Notes: generated by a model from the sequence alone, not told the origin. 64,000 nt of DNA from Chryseobacterium sp. BGARF1 (GCF_001677955.1 NZ_LELA01000002.1:37987-101986), one strand, 5' to 3'. Positions 34,288 to 44,505 are shown, numbered from the stretch's first letter. Made by a program: numbers and translations.

Positions 34288-37200
34288 CTATTTTTTCTTT
34301 AATGCAGTAAATCTGAAATAAGAAACTAATGATAGTAAGAACATTGTTGCTAAACCAATATACACCCAAGCCGGAACCGGAACGGGGTCACCCGCTGCAT
34401 AAGAGTGAAGTCCACTTAAGTAATAGTTTACTCCGAAATACGTCATTACCATTGAGCAAAATGCAAACATCGTTGCAACATGTATTGCCCATCTGCTTCT
34501 TAATCCCGGAACCAATCTCATGTGTAATACAAAAGCATATACCATAATTGAGATAAATGCCCACGTTTCTTTTGGATCCCAGCTCCAGTATCTTCCCCAA
34601 GATTCATTTGCCCAGATACCTCCTAAAAAGTTTCCTACCGTAAGAGCAAAAAGACCTATTGTTAAAGACATTTCAGAAACAATTGCCAATTCTTTCAACG
34701 TAGAATCATTGTGGGTTTTAAATAGGTTTTTATCTGCAATAATATAGAATACTAATGAAATTACTGCAATAATCATTGACAGTGCAAAGAAACCATAACT
34801 TGATACAATAATCGCAACATGCACAATTAACCAGTAAGATTTAAGAACGGGAACCAATGGCGTAATCTGTGGGTCTAACGCAGAACCTCCATGAGCAAAT
34901 CCCATCATGATTACCGCAACCATAAATCCTGCAGCTGGAATTAATGCGTTTGAAGTATTTTCTTTCTTAATCTTTTTTGTGGTAGACTCTAATGCTTTTT
35001 TTCCTAAGCTCGGTTTACCAAACCCGAAATAGAACATTAATCCTGCAGAAATCCCTACCCATGAGATGAATATAATTGCTTCGTAACCGTTACTCCATGG
35101 AGCGTGGCCCGAGATAAACCATCTTGCAATTAATCCTAAGAAATGGCAAATATATCCTACTATTCCTACATAGATTATTCCTTTGATGATGTTATTAAGT
35201 CTTTTATTTGGTTTAAATAAGGCTACAAACCCTAAAATCAATAATAAACTTCCAATGATGGTATAGAAAATCAATAATTTGAAATTGATATCTGCTTTGT
35301 TCATGAATACCTCAAGATTAACTTTTGCTTCTGATGGAACGACTGCTTTCGCCCATTTTTGCTGATAATCTGAAAGTTTTTTCAGTTCTGCGTCTGCTTT
35401 GCTCCAATCTCCTGTTTTTTGTGCCTGAAGTGCTTCTGCGAAGTAAGGTCCCATTACTTTTTGAGATTCCATATCTGGCTCCATTTTTTGGTCTAACCAA
35501 GAATGCCAAGTGTGATTCGGGTCGTTTTTTACAGGAACAATTCTCATAAACTGGCCACTGAAAAATTCATTAAAAATCTGAACTCTCTCGTTTAGTTTAA
35601 TGACTTGCTTATCGTATTCAGATTGTGCAGCTGGTTTTTTACGGAATGCAGTGTTGTACTCTTCATCTAAAATATAAGTAAGATTTCCGTTGGCATCAGC
35701 CGGGAAAAGGTTCATTAGAGAAGTATAACCGTCTTCATCAGCTTTTGTAATTCTTAAAAGCTCCTCACCTCCTTTTGCATCAACTTTAATTAAAGGAACC
35801 ATCGTCCAGCTTGGTGTATCTGTGTTGATAGACAAGAACCACTGTTCGGCTGTTAAGTATTTTCCGTCTGTTCCTTTAAATTTATCTCTTTTGTAAAGTT
35901 TTCTTAAAACATCTAAAGCCTGGGTGTTAATAGGAACAATTCTACCTTCAAAATTCTGCACTAAAAGATATCCAAATTTATCAGCATGTTCTTTGGTGAT
36001 TTTATTTCTGGCAATCATTTCGTCTGGCGAAATCATTCTCATTTTCGTTAAAGGAGCAGCTAAAGAATTCTGCTGATTTCCTTGTGGCTGAATTGCCTTA
36101 GGAGCAACGTCATGAGTATGCCCATCACCTTCTACGTGTACATGTTCTCTGCTTCCGTCTGTTGTACCGTGAGTTTCAATTTTCTGAGCGCTCAAACTTA
36201 AGCTTAACAATAATAAGATTACCGTTGCAGCTCTTTTCTTGTTGATGTCTTTAAGCATTTTATTAAGTTTCCAAAAATGGGTTCCTTTCCAGAAGAACAT
36301 CACAAACATACCTCCGAATAAAAATGCATAACCAATATAAGAAATTAAAGTTCCCCAAAAGTCATGATTTACAGATAATAAAGTTCCCATTCTGTCTGGA
36401 GTATAACTCGCCTGGAAAAAGCGGTAACCTTTATAGTTAAGAACGTTATTCATGTAAATTTTATAAGGTGTCTGTTTTCCTTCATCGATGATTTTTATGT
36501 GACTTTCGTATGCGCTTGGAGATGAACTTCCAGGATAAGTTTCCATCACGAAATCATCTAATTTTATTGCAAAAGGAGTGGTGTAAATTTTAGGACCAAA
36601 ACCCACCATAATATTTAGGTTATCCATGGTTACCTGTTTGTAAGCATTAGGATTTCCTCTTTCTACAGAAAGTTCTACAATTTGTTTTGTTTTCGGGCCT
36701 TCAATTTCTATAGTCATTGCATCAGGAACGTTTTGGTCCTTCTTTTTGTCGCCTTCAAAAGCCATTAGTTTTCCTTTTTTAAGACCTTCAGGAACTACTA
36801 ATTTTAGTTCGTTAATACTGTAAAGGCTTCTTAAAACCAAAGGTTGATACTGGTCTTTCGCAGTATTTCCTGTTGCCTGGGTTGCCATGGTCATATAGGT
36901 AGCGTCAACGGGAGTTTTAATCAACATTTGTCCGTTTTCCTGTTTAAATTCTACAGCCCCTTCAATGGCTCTGTTGAAGGTCACCAAAGTTCCGTTGATT
37001 GATTTTGTTTCTCCAGATTTGATGTAGATATTCTGTCTTCCGGTTTCTGCGGTAGATACTAAATGAAGGTATTCTGCTCCATTTTTATCAGCTACTAAAC
37101 TGTCTTTTTTTCTCTGAACATAATCCAAAGTTTTTATCTTAACCGGTTTTCCGTGGAAATCATAAGTTGCTTTAAAATCTTTGTGCAATGGAGACATTAG

Positions 37201-37620
37201 ATATGGAACATCCTGATAATTCAGAACATCTCCCTTGTCTTCGATTTGAATTTTAAAGAAATTTTTATCGGTAACGATTTCGTTTGAGGTCTCACCTTCT
37301 CTGATGCTCATTTGACCTTCAAAACTAATGTATCTGGTAATGGCACCCCCAACGAAAATTAAGATAAATGAAAGGTGAAACACCAAAACGGGCCATTTTT
37401 CTCTTTTCCAGAGGCGGTATCGTCCGATATTTCCCACAAAATTAATGATGAGGAGAAGCATAATGAGTTCAAACCATTTTGCTTCATAAATTAAGGCTTT
37501 TGCCGTTGGTGTTCCATAATCGTTTTCTAGGAACGTTGCATATGCCATTGCAAATGCATAAACCAGCAATAGAACAGCCATTGTTCTGGTGGAGATAATT
37601 ATATCCTGCAGCTTCTTCAT
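34288..37620 (-). CDS. ccsA: Fused cytochrome c biogenesis protein CcsBA (System II)
   Basis: At 1110 residues it joins a ResB/CcsB-like half (membrane segments near the N-terminus and a periplasmic domain to about 450) and a CcsA half with at least six membrane segments and the heme-handling WWD motif (WGRYWSWDPKETWAFISIM). It carries heme to apocytochrome c in the periplasm. Near residue 455 a signal-like segment ATVILLLLSLSLSAQ is followed by a His-rich stretch HVHVEGDGHTHD. It has a TATTTTTG -7 box (37648-37641) and its own terminator. Confidence 0.94.
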   Translation of the reverse strand: MKKLQDIIISTRTMAVLLLVYAFAMAYATFLENDYGTPTAKALIYEAKWFELIMLLLIINFVGNIGRYRLWKREKWPVLVFHLSFILIFVGGAITRYISFEGQMSIREGETSNEIVTDKNFFKIQIEDKGDVLNYQDVPYLMSPLHKDFKATYDFHGKPVKIKTLDYVQRKKDSLVADKNGAEYLHLVSTAETGRQNIYIKSGETKSINGTLVTFNRAIEGAVEFKQENGQMLIKTPVDATYMTMATQATGNTAKDQYQPLVLRSLYSINELKLVVPEGLKKGKLMAFEGDKKKDQNVPDAMTIEIEGPKTKQIVELSVERGNPNAYKQVTMDNLNIMVGFGPKIYTTPFAIKLDDFVMETYPGSSSPSAYESHIKIIDEGKQTPYKIYMNNVLNYKGYRFFQASYTPDRMGTLLSVNHDFWGTLISYIGYAFLFGGMFVMFFWKGTHFWKLNKMLKDINKKRAATVILLLLSLSLSAQKIETHGTTDGSREHVHVEGDGHTHDVAPKAIQPQGNQQNSLAAPLTKMRMISPDEMIARNKITKEHADKFGYLLVQNFEGRIVPINTQALDVLRKLYKRDKFKGTDGKYLTAEQWFLSINTDTPSWTMVPLIKVDAKGGEELLRITKADEDGYTSLMNLFPADANGNLTYILDEEYNTAFRKKPAAQSEYDKQVIKLNERVQIFNEFFSGQFMRIVPVKNDPNHTWHSWLDQKMEPDMESQKVMGPYFAEALQAQKTGDWSKADAELKKLSDYQQKWAKAVVPSEAKVNLEVFMNKADINFKLLIFYTIIGSLLLILGFVALFKPNKRLNNIIKGIIYVGIVGYICHFLGLIARWFISGHAPWSNGYEAIIFISWVGISAGLMFYFGFGKPSLGKKALESTTKKIKKENTSNALIPAAGFMVAVIMMGFAHGGSALDPQITPLVPVLKSYWLIVHVAIIVSSYGFFALSMIIAVISLVFYIIADKNLFKTHNDSTLKELAIVSEMSLTIGLFALTVGNFLGGIWANESWGRYWSWDPKETWAFISIMVYAFVLHMRLVPGLRSRWAIHVATMFAFCSMVMTYFGVNYYLSGLHSYAAGDPVPVPAWVYIGLATMFLLSLVSYFRFTALKKK

Positions 37621-37848
37621 GATATTTTTTACTTGACATGCAAAAATAAGGATGATAAACCGAAAGAGGGCTAAAAAAAGCTGTTTTTTGTCACATTAAA
37701 AGGGATTTAGCTTATTTTGAAGCATTCTTAATAAGCTTGGTTTTATTAAATAAAACACAAAAATAAGTCTTGATTTCAGGCATTAAATATGACATCAAAA
37801 AACAAACGTGATTTCTCCTAAAAAATATTTAAAATCTAAAAAAAACAT

Positions 37849-37856
37849 TAAATTTG
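37849..37856 (+). promoter_or_regulatory. -7 box of ftsK
   Basis: TAAATTTG fits TAnnTTTG and lies 15 bases before the ATG at 37871, which implies a very short leader. It excludes the GTG at 37808 as start. No -33 TTG is evident. Confidence 0.5.
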
Positions 37857-37870
37857 CGCAGACTGACATT

Positions 37871-40441
37871 ATGGAAAAGAAATCACAAAAAAACCGAGCA
37901 GCAATGCCTGAAACTAGCAAAATCTTATCAAAACAACGTATTTTTTTCGGACTTACACTTATTGTTTTCGCCGGAGTATTAACGCTGTCTTTTATTTCCT
38001 ATTTAATGAACTGGAAAGCAGACCAAAGCCAGGCAGGAACATTTTTAGATAAAACGGTAAAATCATCAAACCTATTTGGTAAGCTTGGCGATTGGCTTGG
38101 CAATATTTTTATTTTTGAAAGTATTGGTGTTGCTTCATTTATCATAGCTTTTCTATTTGTAGTCTTAGGAACGATGATTTTAAAGAAAAAAATCTTTAAA
38201 CCTTGGATGACTTTTGGGCATTCACTATTTTTCATTTGCTGGTTACCAATATTATTGGGTGCAATTACAAGAGGAAATGGTAATGGTGGCGTTTTAAGTG
38301 GAGTGTATGGATATCAGATTATGGATTCTCTTTCTGCAATTATCGGAACCGTTGGTCTTTGGGTGGTTTTAGTTGTAAGTATTGCACTTTATTTTATTCT
38401 TGAATTTAATCTTAGACCAAGCTCAATAAAAGCTAAACTTGATGCAATTAATGAAAATACCATCGGGAAAGTAAAATCAATGATGCCAAATTCTGACCAG
38501 GATTTTGATGCCGATGAGGAATTGGAAGAAGAATTACATGATGAAGAACAGAATATTACGGTTACCGAAATGTCTAGTCCTAAAAAAAGCACTGAAGTAG
38601 CTAAAAAGAATGTAGCTGCTCAGGAAGTTAAAGAAAATCAGTCGATTGCAGAAGTTGAAACAATTATAACGCCTAATCAAACTTCTTTTGAGGAAGATAA
38701 AGAAATTACTCCTACTTTAAATTTAAATATTACTACAACGTCTACAATCCCTACGATAAAACCTGAGGATGCTTTTGATGCGCCTGTTTCAAATTTTTCA
38801 ACATCTTCTTCTTCGTTTTCTTCTTCTCCTGCTGAACCAGACGAAATTAAATTTAAAGTAGAAGTTGCTCCTGTAATTGACATTATAGATGAAGCTGATA
38901 AACAATCTCAAGATTTGGTAGACAAACATGGTTTGTATGATCACCGATTAGATCTAGCGAAATTCCAAATGCCTCCAATCGATCTATTGAAAGAATATGG
39001 TAATGAAGAAATCTCAATTAATAAAGAAGAATTAGAAGAAAACAAAAATAAAATTGTTGGTCTTTTGAAGACTTTCAACGTTGGAATTGCTGAAATTAAA
39101 GCGACGATAGGGCCAACAGTTACTTTGTATGAAATTGTTCCTGAAGCAGGGATTAGAGTGGCTTCCATTAAAAAATTACAGGATGACATTGCCTTGAATC
39201 TTTCTGCTCTAGGAATTAGAATTATTGCGCCAATGCCTGGAAAAGGAACAATCGGTATTGAAGTTCCAAGAAAAAATCCTACAATGGTTTCGATGAGATC
39301 AGTGATTGCTTCTCAGAAGTTCCAAAATACAGATATGGATCTACCTGTGGTTTTCGGTAAGACAATTTCTAATGAAGTGTTTATGGCAGATTTGTCTAAA
39401 ATGCCTCACCTTTTGATGGCGGGAGCAACAGGACAAGGGAAATCTGTAGGTATTAATGCAATCCTTACTTCTCTACTTTACAAAAAACATCCAAGTGAAC
39501 TGAAGTTTGTGATGGTAGACCCTAAAAAGGTGGAACTTTCATTATATTCAAAAATTGAAAGACATTATTTGGCAAAACTTCCGGATTCTGATGATGCGAT
39601 TATCACAGACACCAATAAAGTGATTAATACTTTGAATTCTCTTTGTGTAGAGATGGATCAGCGATATGATTTGCTTAAAAATGCTTTCTGTAAAAATTTA
39701 AAAGAATACAATAAAAAATTTACCGAAAGAAAATTAAACCCTGAAAACGGACATCGATATTTACCTTATATCGTTTTGGTAGTCGATGAGTTTGCAGACT
39801 TAATTATGACTGCCGGAAAAGAAGTTGAACTTCCGATTGCAAGGTTAGCGCAGTTGGCAAGAGCGGTAGGAATTCACTTAATTGTTGCTACGCAAAGACC
39901 TTCGGTTAATGTAATCACGGGTATGATTAAAGCCAACTTCCCTGCAAGAGCAGCATTTAGAGTAATCTCAAGTGTGGATTCAAGAACAATTTTAGATTCC
40001 ACAGGTGCAGATCAATTGATTGGTAAAGGTGATATGCTTTATTTTAATGGGAATGAAATTTTAAGACTTCAATGTGCCTTTGTAGATACTCCGGAAGTTG
40101 AAAGACTTGCTGAATTTATTGGGGAACAAAAGGGTTATGCGTCTGCATTCTTACTTCCAGAATATGTTTCTGAAGAAGCGACAAGCACCGTAGGAGCTTT
40201 TGACCCTAACGAAAAAGATGCTTTATTTGAAGATGCAGCAAGAATTATTGTTTCCACTCAGCAAGGTTCTACTTCAATGCTTCAGAGACAGCTGAAATTA
40301 GGATACAATAGAGCTGGAAGAATTATGGATCAATTGGAAGCAAGCGGTATTGTTGGTGGATTTAATGGTGCTAAAGCGAGAGAAGTTCTGATCAGTGACC
40401 TGTATTCTTTGGAACAGTTTTTGGAAGATCTGCGAAATTAA
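37871..40441 (+). CDS. ftsK: DNA translocase FtsK
   Basis: An 856-residue septum-linked DNA pump that clears chromosome ends during division. Order: four membrane segments (about 25-185), an acidic and Ser/Thr-rich linker (about 200-330), the alpha/beta RecA-like motor with Walker A AGATGQGKS (near 517) and Walker B LVVDEFADL (near 636), and the gamma winged-helix domain (from about 790; LGYNRAGRIMDQLEASGIVG) that reads KOPS-like sites. The ATG is chosen because the upstream GTG lies before the -7 box. It is followed by lolA- and lptF/G-like genes. Confidence 0.96.
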   Translation: MEKKSQKNRAAMPETSKILSKQRIFFGLTLIVFAGVLTLSFISYLMNWKADQSQAGTFLDKTVKSSNLFGKLGDWLGNIFIFESIGVASFIIAFLFVVLGTMILKKKIFKPWMTFGHSLFFICWLPILLGAITRGNGNGGVLSGVYGYQIMDSLSAIIGTVGLWVVLVVSIALYFILEFNLRPSSIKAKLDAINENTIGKVKSMMPNSDQDFDADEELEEELHDEEQNITVTEMSSPKKSTEVAKKNVAAQEVKENQSIAEVETIITPNQTSFEEDKEITPTLNLNITTTSTIPTIKPEDAFDAPVSNFSTSSSSFSSSPAEPDEIKFKVEVAPVIDIIDEADKQSQDLVDKHGLYDHRLDLAKFQMPPIDLLKEYGNEEISINKEELEENKNKIVGLLKTFNVGIAEIKATIGPTVTLYEIVPEAGIRVASIKKLQDDIALNLSALGIRIIAPMPGKGTIGIEVPRKNPTMVSMRSVIASQKFQNTDMDLPVVFGKTISNEVFMADLSKMPHLLMAGATGQGKSVGINAILTSLLYKKHPSELKFVMVDPKKVELSLYSKIERHYLAKLPDSDDAIITDTNKVINTLNSLCVEMDQRYDLLKNAFCKNLKEYNKKFTERKLNPENGHRYLPYIVLVVDEFADLIMTAGKEVELPIARLAQLARAVGIHLIVATQRPSVNVITGMIKANFPARAAFRVISSVDSRTILDSTGADQLIGKGDMLYFNGNEILRLQCAFVDTPEVERLAEFIGEQKGYASAFLLPEYVSEEATSTVGAFDPNEKDALFEDAARIIVSTQQGSTSMLQRQLKLGYNRAGRIMDQLEASGIVGGFNGAKAREVLISDLYSLEQFLEDLRN

Positions 40442-40507
40442 AATTTTAAAAAAACAATTTTTAACTTTCAGGTTTTATGAAAGTCTAAATAATAGAAAAA
40501 TTTAAAA

Positions 40508-41155
40508 ATGAAAAAAATAATATCAAAAATTGTTGTAGGAACATTGGTAGTAGGAAGTATTGGTTTTGTGCAGGCTCAGAAAATTGATGCCAAAGCAAAG
40601 AAAATATTAGATGATATTACGGCAAATTACAATTCTAAAAAGAATTCATACTTCAAATTTGCTTTTGGAAGTGGAATGAACGGAACTGTTTCTAAAACCG
40701 AACCGGGAATTTATTATTCTGCAGGTGATAAATACAAGTTGAAAATCATGGAAACGGAACAGATTTTTGACGGAAATAAAATCTACAACATCAATACAGA
40801 AGACATGGAGGTGACCGTGGCAAAGCCAAATGCAAACAGCACGATGTTCTCCCCCATCAATTATCTTACTTCTTACAGAAAAGACTATAATGTTGCTTAC
40901 AGCGGTAAAAAAACGGTAGATGGTGTGAGCGCAGATTTAATTAAATTAACGCCGGTAAAAGCAAACGGATTAAAATATATTTATCTTTATGTAGATTATG
41001 CAAAAAAGCAAATGCTGAAACTAGAGCAGCATGGTAGTAATAAAGATATCTCTGTAATTGCGATTAAAGAATACAAGGAAAACCAGCAATTAGACCCGAA
41101 TATGTTTGTTTTTGACAAGACAAAATTTAAAAATTATCTTGTTACAGAATTATAA
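40508..41155 (+). CDS. LolA-like outer-membrane lipoprotein carrier
   Basis: A 215-residue periplasmic protein with signal peptide (MKKIISKIVVGTLVVGSIGF, then VQAQ) and an open beta-barrel sequence pattern: KAKKILDDITANYNSKKNSY, YYSAGDKYKLKIMETEQIFD, and the C-terminal YVDYAKKQMLKLEQHG. In LolA the cavity carries lipoproteins to the outer membrane. It lies 66 bases after ftsK and before an LptF/G-type permease, an order seen in other Flavobacteria. Confidence 0.88.
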   Translation: MKKIISKIVVGTLVVGSIGFVQAQKIDAKAKKILDDITANYNSKKNSYFKFAFGSGMNGTVSKTEPGIYYSAGDKYKLKIMETEQIFDGNKIYNINTEDMEVTVAKPNANSTMFSPINYLTSYRKDYNVAYSGKKTVDGVSADLIKLTPVKANGLKYIYLYVDYAKKQMLKLEQHGSNKDISVIAIKEYKENQQLDPNMFVFDKTKFKNYLVTEL

Positions 41156-41179
41156 TTCTAAATAAATATTAAAATTTCA

Positions 41180-41203
41180 AGTCACAAAGAAAACTTTGTG
41201 GCT
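41180..41203 (+). terminator. Terminator after the LolA-like gene
   Basis: AGTCACAAAG (41180-41189) pairs with CTTTGTGGCT (41194-41203), ten pairs with one T-G, loop of four, followed by TTTTT. Confidence 0.7.
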
Positions 41204-41222
41204 TTTTCATTAATTTTGGCGA

Positions 41223-42677
41223 ATGTTTAAAATCTTAGACCGATATATCATCAAGACCTTTTTTGGTCCGTTTTTATTTATATTCAGTGTACTGTTTTTT
41301 ATATTTATTGTAAACATTATCTGGATTCAGCTGGGTCAGTTTATGGGTAAAGGTTTAACGACTTTACAAATCATGAAGCTCCTTTTCTACCTTGGAGTAA
41401 GTGTAGTAAGTATGGTTTTACCTTTAACGGTGCTTTTGGCGAGTATAATGTCTTTCGGTGAACTGGGAGAACGGTACGAACTTGCTGCTATGAAAGCCGC
41501 CGGAATATCTTTAACGCGTGTGATGTTACCGCTTTTAGGAGTAACAGCTGTTTTAGCGGTCATGCTCTATTTTTTCTCAAATAATATTATTCCCGATTTT
41601 CAGAGAAAAGCGAAGAATATGCTTTTTAATATTGCTCAAACCAAACCTGCATTGAATTTTACGCCGGGGCAGTTTATTGATCAGATTCCTGGTGTTATGG
41701 TAAAATTTGATAAAATTAAAGGTGAAGATGGAAGAGATCTGGAGGGTATATTTATTCACAAAAAAGCAGGTAATTTCGAAAATCAACAGACGATTGTTGC
41801 CGAAAAGGGAAAATTTGCAAATGCTGTGAATAGAAAATATATGAAGCTTATCCTTTATAACGGAAGTGTAATTGAAGATAGTTATGCCGGAAAAGCAGAT
41901 AATGTAAGATTAAAACAACCCGACCAGGCAACAAAATTTGATACTTTAATTACGCATTTTGACATTAGCGAATTAATTGATAAAGCCATCGAAAAAGAAC
42001 AGATTACAGACGACTACCGTTTTCAAACGTATACAGAGCTTTTAGGTACCATCGATAAAGCTAAAAAAGACAACAGTAGAACTGCGGACAATATCAGTAA
42101 CGATATTATTTCTCAAACGAATTCTGTAGTTACATATATGGATAAAAATAAAACCAAAGCTCCGATAAAATCTCAATATAAATTAGACACCATAAAAGGA
42201 GATAAGAAACTACAGATTCTTACCAATGCGTATTCTAGGTTAGATAATCTGAAAACCAATTTAGATGCTAAAGAAAAAGAGATAGATCCTAGTGTAAAAT
42301 ATTTCAGCAAAGTGGTTATTTATCAGCAGAGAATTCTTACCTACTCTTTTACCTGTATCATATTTTTTATGATTGGTGCCAGTTTAGGATCTATTATCCG
42401 AAAAGGTGGAATGGGAGTTCCGGTAATCATAGCGATTGTAATATTCATTATTTTCTATGTCATTAATGTAGGTTTTGAAAATGTAGCGTGGTCTGGTAAA
42501 ATGAGTCCGTATCTTGCGGCTTGGCTTCCCAATATTATCTTATTTCCTTTTGGAATTTTAATGACTTATAAAGCCTTAACAGATTCTCAGTTATTCGATT
42601 CTGAAAAATATAAAACTTTCCTTAAACCAATCACAAAATTGTTTGTGAAAAATAAAGAACATAAGAGATACCAATAA
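41223..42677 (+). CDS. LptF/LptG-family permease (YjgP/YjgQ)
   Basis: Inner-membrane part of the LPS export ABC transporter, 484 residues. It has three N-terminal membrane segments (starting ILDRYIIKTFFGPFLFIFSV), a large periplasmic beta-jellyroll domain (about 130-355) and three C-terminal segments (from TYSFTCIIFFMIGASLGSII). The periplasmic region contains an extra charged insert (IDKAKKDNSRTADN) common in Bacteroidota members. The gene starts only five bases after a TAATTTTG sequence, so the promoter is uncertain. Whether it plays the F or G role is not clear. Confidence 0.93.
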   Translation: MFKILDRYIIKTFFGPFLFIFSVLFFIFIVNIIWIQLGQFMGKGLTTLQIMKLLFYLGVSVVSMVLPLTVLLASIMSFGELGERYELAAMKAAGISLTRVMLPLLGVTAVLAVMLYFFSNNIIPDFQRKAKNMLFNIAQTKPALNFTPGQFIDQIPGVMVKFDKIKGEDGRDLEGIFIHKKAGNFENQQTIVAEKGKFANAVNRKYMKLILYNGSVIEDSYAGKADNVRLKQPDQATKFDTLITHFDISELIDKAIEKEQITDDYRFQTYTELLGTIDKAKKDNSRTADNISNDIISQTNSVVTYMDKNKTKAPIKSQYKLDTIKGDKKLQILTNAYSRLDNLKTNLDAKEKEIDPSVKYFSKVVIYQQRILTYSFTCIIFFMIGASLGSIIRKGGMGVPVIIAIVIFIIFYVINVGFENVAWSGKMSPYLAAWLPNIILFPFGILMTYKALTDSQLFDSEKYKTFLKPITKLFVKNKEHKRYQ

Positions 42678-42692
42678 TTATAAAAAATACTT

Positions 42693-42723
42693 AAAGATTC
42701 GGAGGTTTTCCGAATCTTTTTTT
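42693..42723 (+). terminator. Terminator after the LptF/G gene
   Basis: AAAGATTCGGA (42693-42703) and TCCGAATCTTT (42709-42719) form an 11-bp stem with a five-base loop and a T-tail. Confidence 0.85.
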
Positions 42724-42771
42724 GTGGCATGTTAAAAAAATATCATTTAAGTTTATTTAATTATAAAAATT

Positions 42772-42779
42772 TACCTTTG
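42772..42779 (+). promoter_or_regulatory. -7 box of the secreted protein gene
   Basis: TACCTTTG lies 22 bases before the ATG at 42801. No -33 TTG is evident. Confidence 0.45.
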
Positions 42780-42800
42780 CGGGAATTAAAATAAATTGAT

Positions 42801-43589
42801 ATGAAGAAATTATTACTTGTTGGATTATTAAGCCTGGTATCATTTAATGGATATGCTCAGGATGATAATACTGAATACGAAATGAGAGCTGGCGAAAAAA
42901 CTGGCTATATCATCGACAAAAGCGGAAAGAAAATTGAAGGTATTGTAAGGTTGGCAGGTGACGAAATGAATCCTTGGACTAATCAAAAGAAAGTAAAATT
43001 CATTGCTTCTGCTGATATTGATAATGCTAAGAAGAAACAAAAATTCAAAACCTTCGATACAGATGATTTGAAAGGCTATATGGCGATTGACAACAATAAC
43101 GAAAGACGTTTTGAATCCATAAAATACACCAATACAAAAGAAGCTTACAACACATCGAATGGTGGATTAAGCGGAGGATTAAAAGCATTTAATAATCTTA
43201 CAAAAAGCAATCAGTTTGCTGAGTTAGTGGCAGATGGTAAGATTAAAGTATACAAATTGTACGGTTATCCGACAACTTTTTCAGCGGGAGGTCAGGTTGC
43301 TGTAGCAGAGGAAGAAACTAAAAAAATGAGAGAAAATCCGTCTTATATTTACTCTAAAAAAGGTGGAAAAGCGGAAGAACTAACAATGGCAAAAGCAAAA
43401 ATAATCGTTGCAGACTGCCCTGTTGTAAAAGGAAAAGTGACAAGCGGAGAATACGGTTCTTTAAAAGAAGATAAAAAGAAAAGATCCGGATTGGGGAAAT
43501 TCATCAAAAATGAAATCGACAATGCAATGTCTGACAATCTTTCTATTGTAAATGAGGTAATCTATGATTATAACGAAAATTGTAAATAA
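42801..43589 (+). CDS. Secreted protein of unknown function
   Basis: A 262-residue protein with signal peptide (MKKLLLVGLLSLVSFNGYAQ). The mature part starts with a strand-rich domain (KTGYIIDKSGKKIEGIVRLA) and a middle region with a Gly/Ser hinge (NTSNGGLSGGLKAFNNL). The C-terminus is highly charged (KEDKKKRSGLGKFIKNE). A single cysteine near the end and one before it could form a disulfide. No family was recognised. It stands alone between two terminators. Confidence 0.78.
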   Translation: MKKLLLVGLLSLVSFNGYAQDDNTEYEMRAGEKTGYIIDKSGKKIEGIVRLAGDEMNPWTNQKKVKFIASADIDNAKKKQKFKTFDTDDLKGYMAIDNNNERRFESIKYTNTKEAYNTSNGGLSGGLKAFNNLTKSNQFAELVADGKIKVYKLYGYPTTFSAGGQVAVAEEETKKMRENPSYIYSKKGGKAEELTMAKAKIIVADCPVVKGKVTSGEYGSLKEDKKKRSGLGKFIKNEIDNAMSDNLSIVNEVIYDYNENCK

Positions 43590-43599
43590 ATTTTCATTA

Positions 43600-43637
43600 A
43601 AATAAAGAGGAAATACATTTGTATTTCCTCTTTATTT
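43600..43637 (+). terminator. Terminator after the secreted protein gene
   Basis: Two perfectly paired 17-base arms (43600-43616, 43621-43637; core AGAGGAAATAC) with a four-base loop and T-tail. Confidence 0.88.
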
Positions 43638-43780
43638 TTGAGTATATGTTAATCGTTGCAATGAGAAATTCCTCCATTAGAACTCAAAGGTGTATTTCCA
43701 TTTCACCTTTCACAATAATATCGTCAACTACCAAAAAATTGTGAATCTCTATCTTTACGTTTCATACAAGGAATAAATGC

Positions 43781-43814
43781 AAAAAGAGGATCCATCACTG
43801 AATCCTCTCTTTTT
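43781..43814 (-). terminator. Terminator after frr
   Basis: AAAAAGAGGAT (43781-43791) pairs with ATCCTCTCTTTTT (43802-43814) with a two-base bulge; on the minus strand it ends in T5. Confidence 0.7.
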
Positions 43815-43834
43815 ATATTTTCAAAGCCTGAAAA

Positions 43835-44389
43835 TTATACTTTCATAATTTCAGCCTCTTTTGTCTTCAAATGGTCGTCACAAAGTTTTACATGTTTGTC
43901 TGTAAGCTCTTGGATGGTAGCTTCCACATTTTTAACTAAATCTTCAGAAACTCCTTCCAATTTCTTTAGTTCTTTGATACCGTTTTGTCTTGCATTTCTT
44001 ACAACGATTTTAGTATCTTCAGTTTCACCCTTAGCTTGTTTAGCCAATTCTTTTCTTCTGTCCTCCGTTAAAGGGGGTACGTTCAAGATGATATTTTCTC
44101 CGTTATTAGAAGGTGCAAATCCTAAGTTAGAATTAATAATTGCTTTTTCAATAGCACCGATTGCAGTTCTGTCCCAAGGTTGAATAGAGATGGTCATCGC
44201 ATCCGGTACAGAAACGTTGGCAACCTGGTTAAGAGGAGTTGGAGCACCATAATATTCTACCATCACATCCTGAACCATATTCGTAGACGCACGTCCTGCT
44301 CTGATTCTTTGAAATGCATGATCTAAGTGCTTAATAGCCCCTTCCATATCATGTTTTACAGATTCTATAATAAGATCTAATTCTTCCAT
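43835..44389 (-). CDS. frr: Ribosome recycling factor
   Basis: At 184 residues it is the usual RRF size: three-helix bundle and beta/alpha/beta domain, with FQRIRAGRASTNMVQDVMVE and LTEDRRKELAKQAKGE. It separates ribosomes after termination together with EF-G. The ATG at 44389 is chosen; an upstream in-frame ATG would add ten residues with no family match. It follows pyrH in the conserved pyrH-frr order. Confidence 0.97.
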   Translation of the reverse strand: MEELDLIIESVKHDMEGAIKHLDHAFQRIRAGRASTNMVQDVMVEYYGAPTPLNQVANVSVPDAMTISIQPWDRTAIGAIEKAIINSNLGFAPSNNGENIILNVPPLTEDRRKELAKQAKGETEDTKIVVRNARQNGIKELKKLEGVSEDLVKNVEATIQELTDKHVKLCDDHLKTKEAEIMKV

Positions 44390-44505
44390 TATATAATAAA
44401 AATTTGATAAGTTACACATTGTTTAAAGATGAGTAATAGGTAATAAGTAATAAGTAATTATAATGCTAAAAACCTAATCCCTAAAATCTATTATCTGCTA
44501 CCTTA

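Noticed and set aside
37808..37870. GTG start for ftsK
   Set aside because: It lies upstream of the TAAATTTG -7 box; the ATG at 37871 fits family length.
41211..41223. TAATTTTG five bases before the LptF/G start, as sign of a leaderless message
   Set aside because: There is no -33 TTG at a suitable distance, so the match may be chance; not strong enough to claim a leaderless gene.
44400..44505. GTAATAAGTAATAAGTAAT run between frr and pyrH as CRISPR-like or microsatellite array
   Set aside because: Only three short units without spacers; low-complexity AT-rich spacer.
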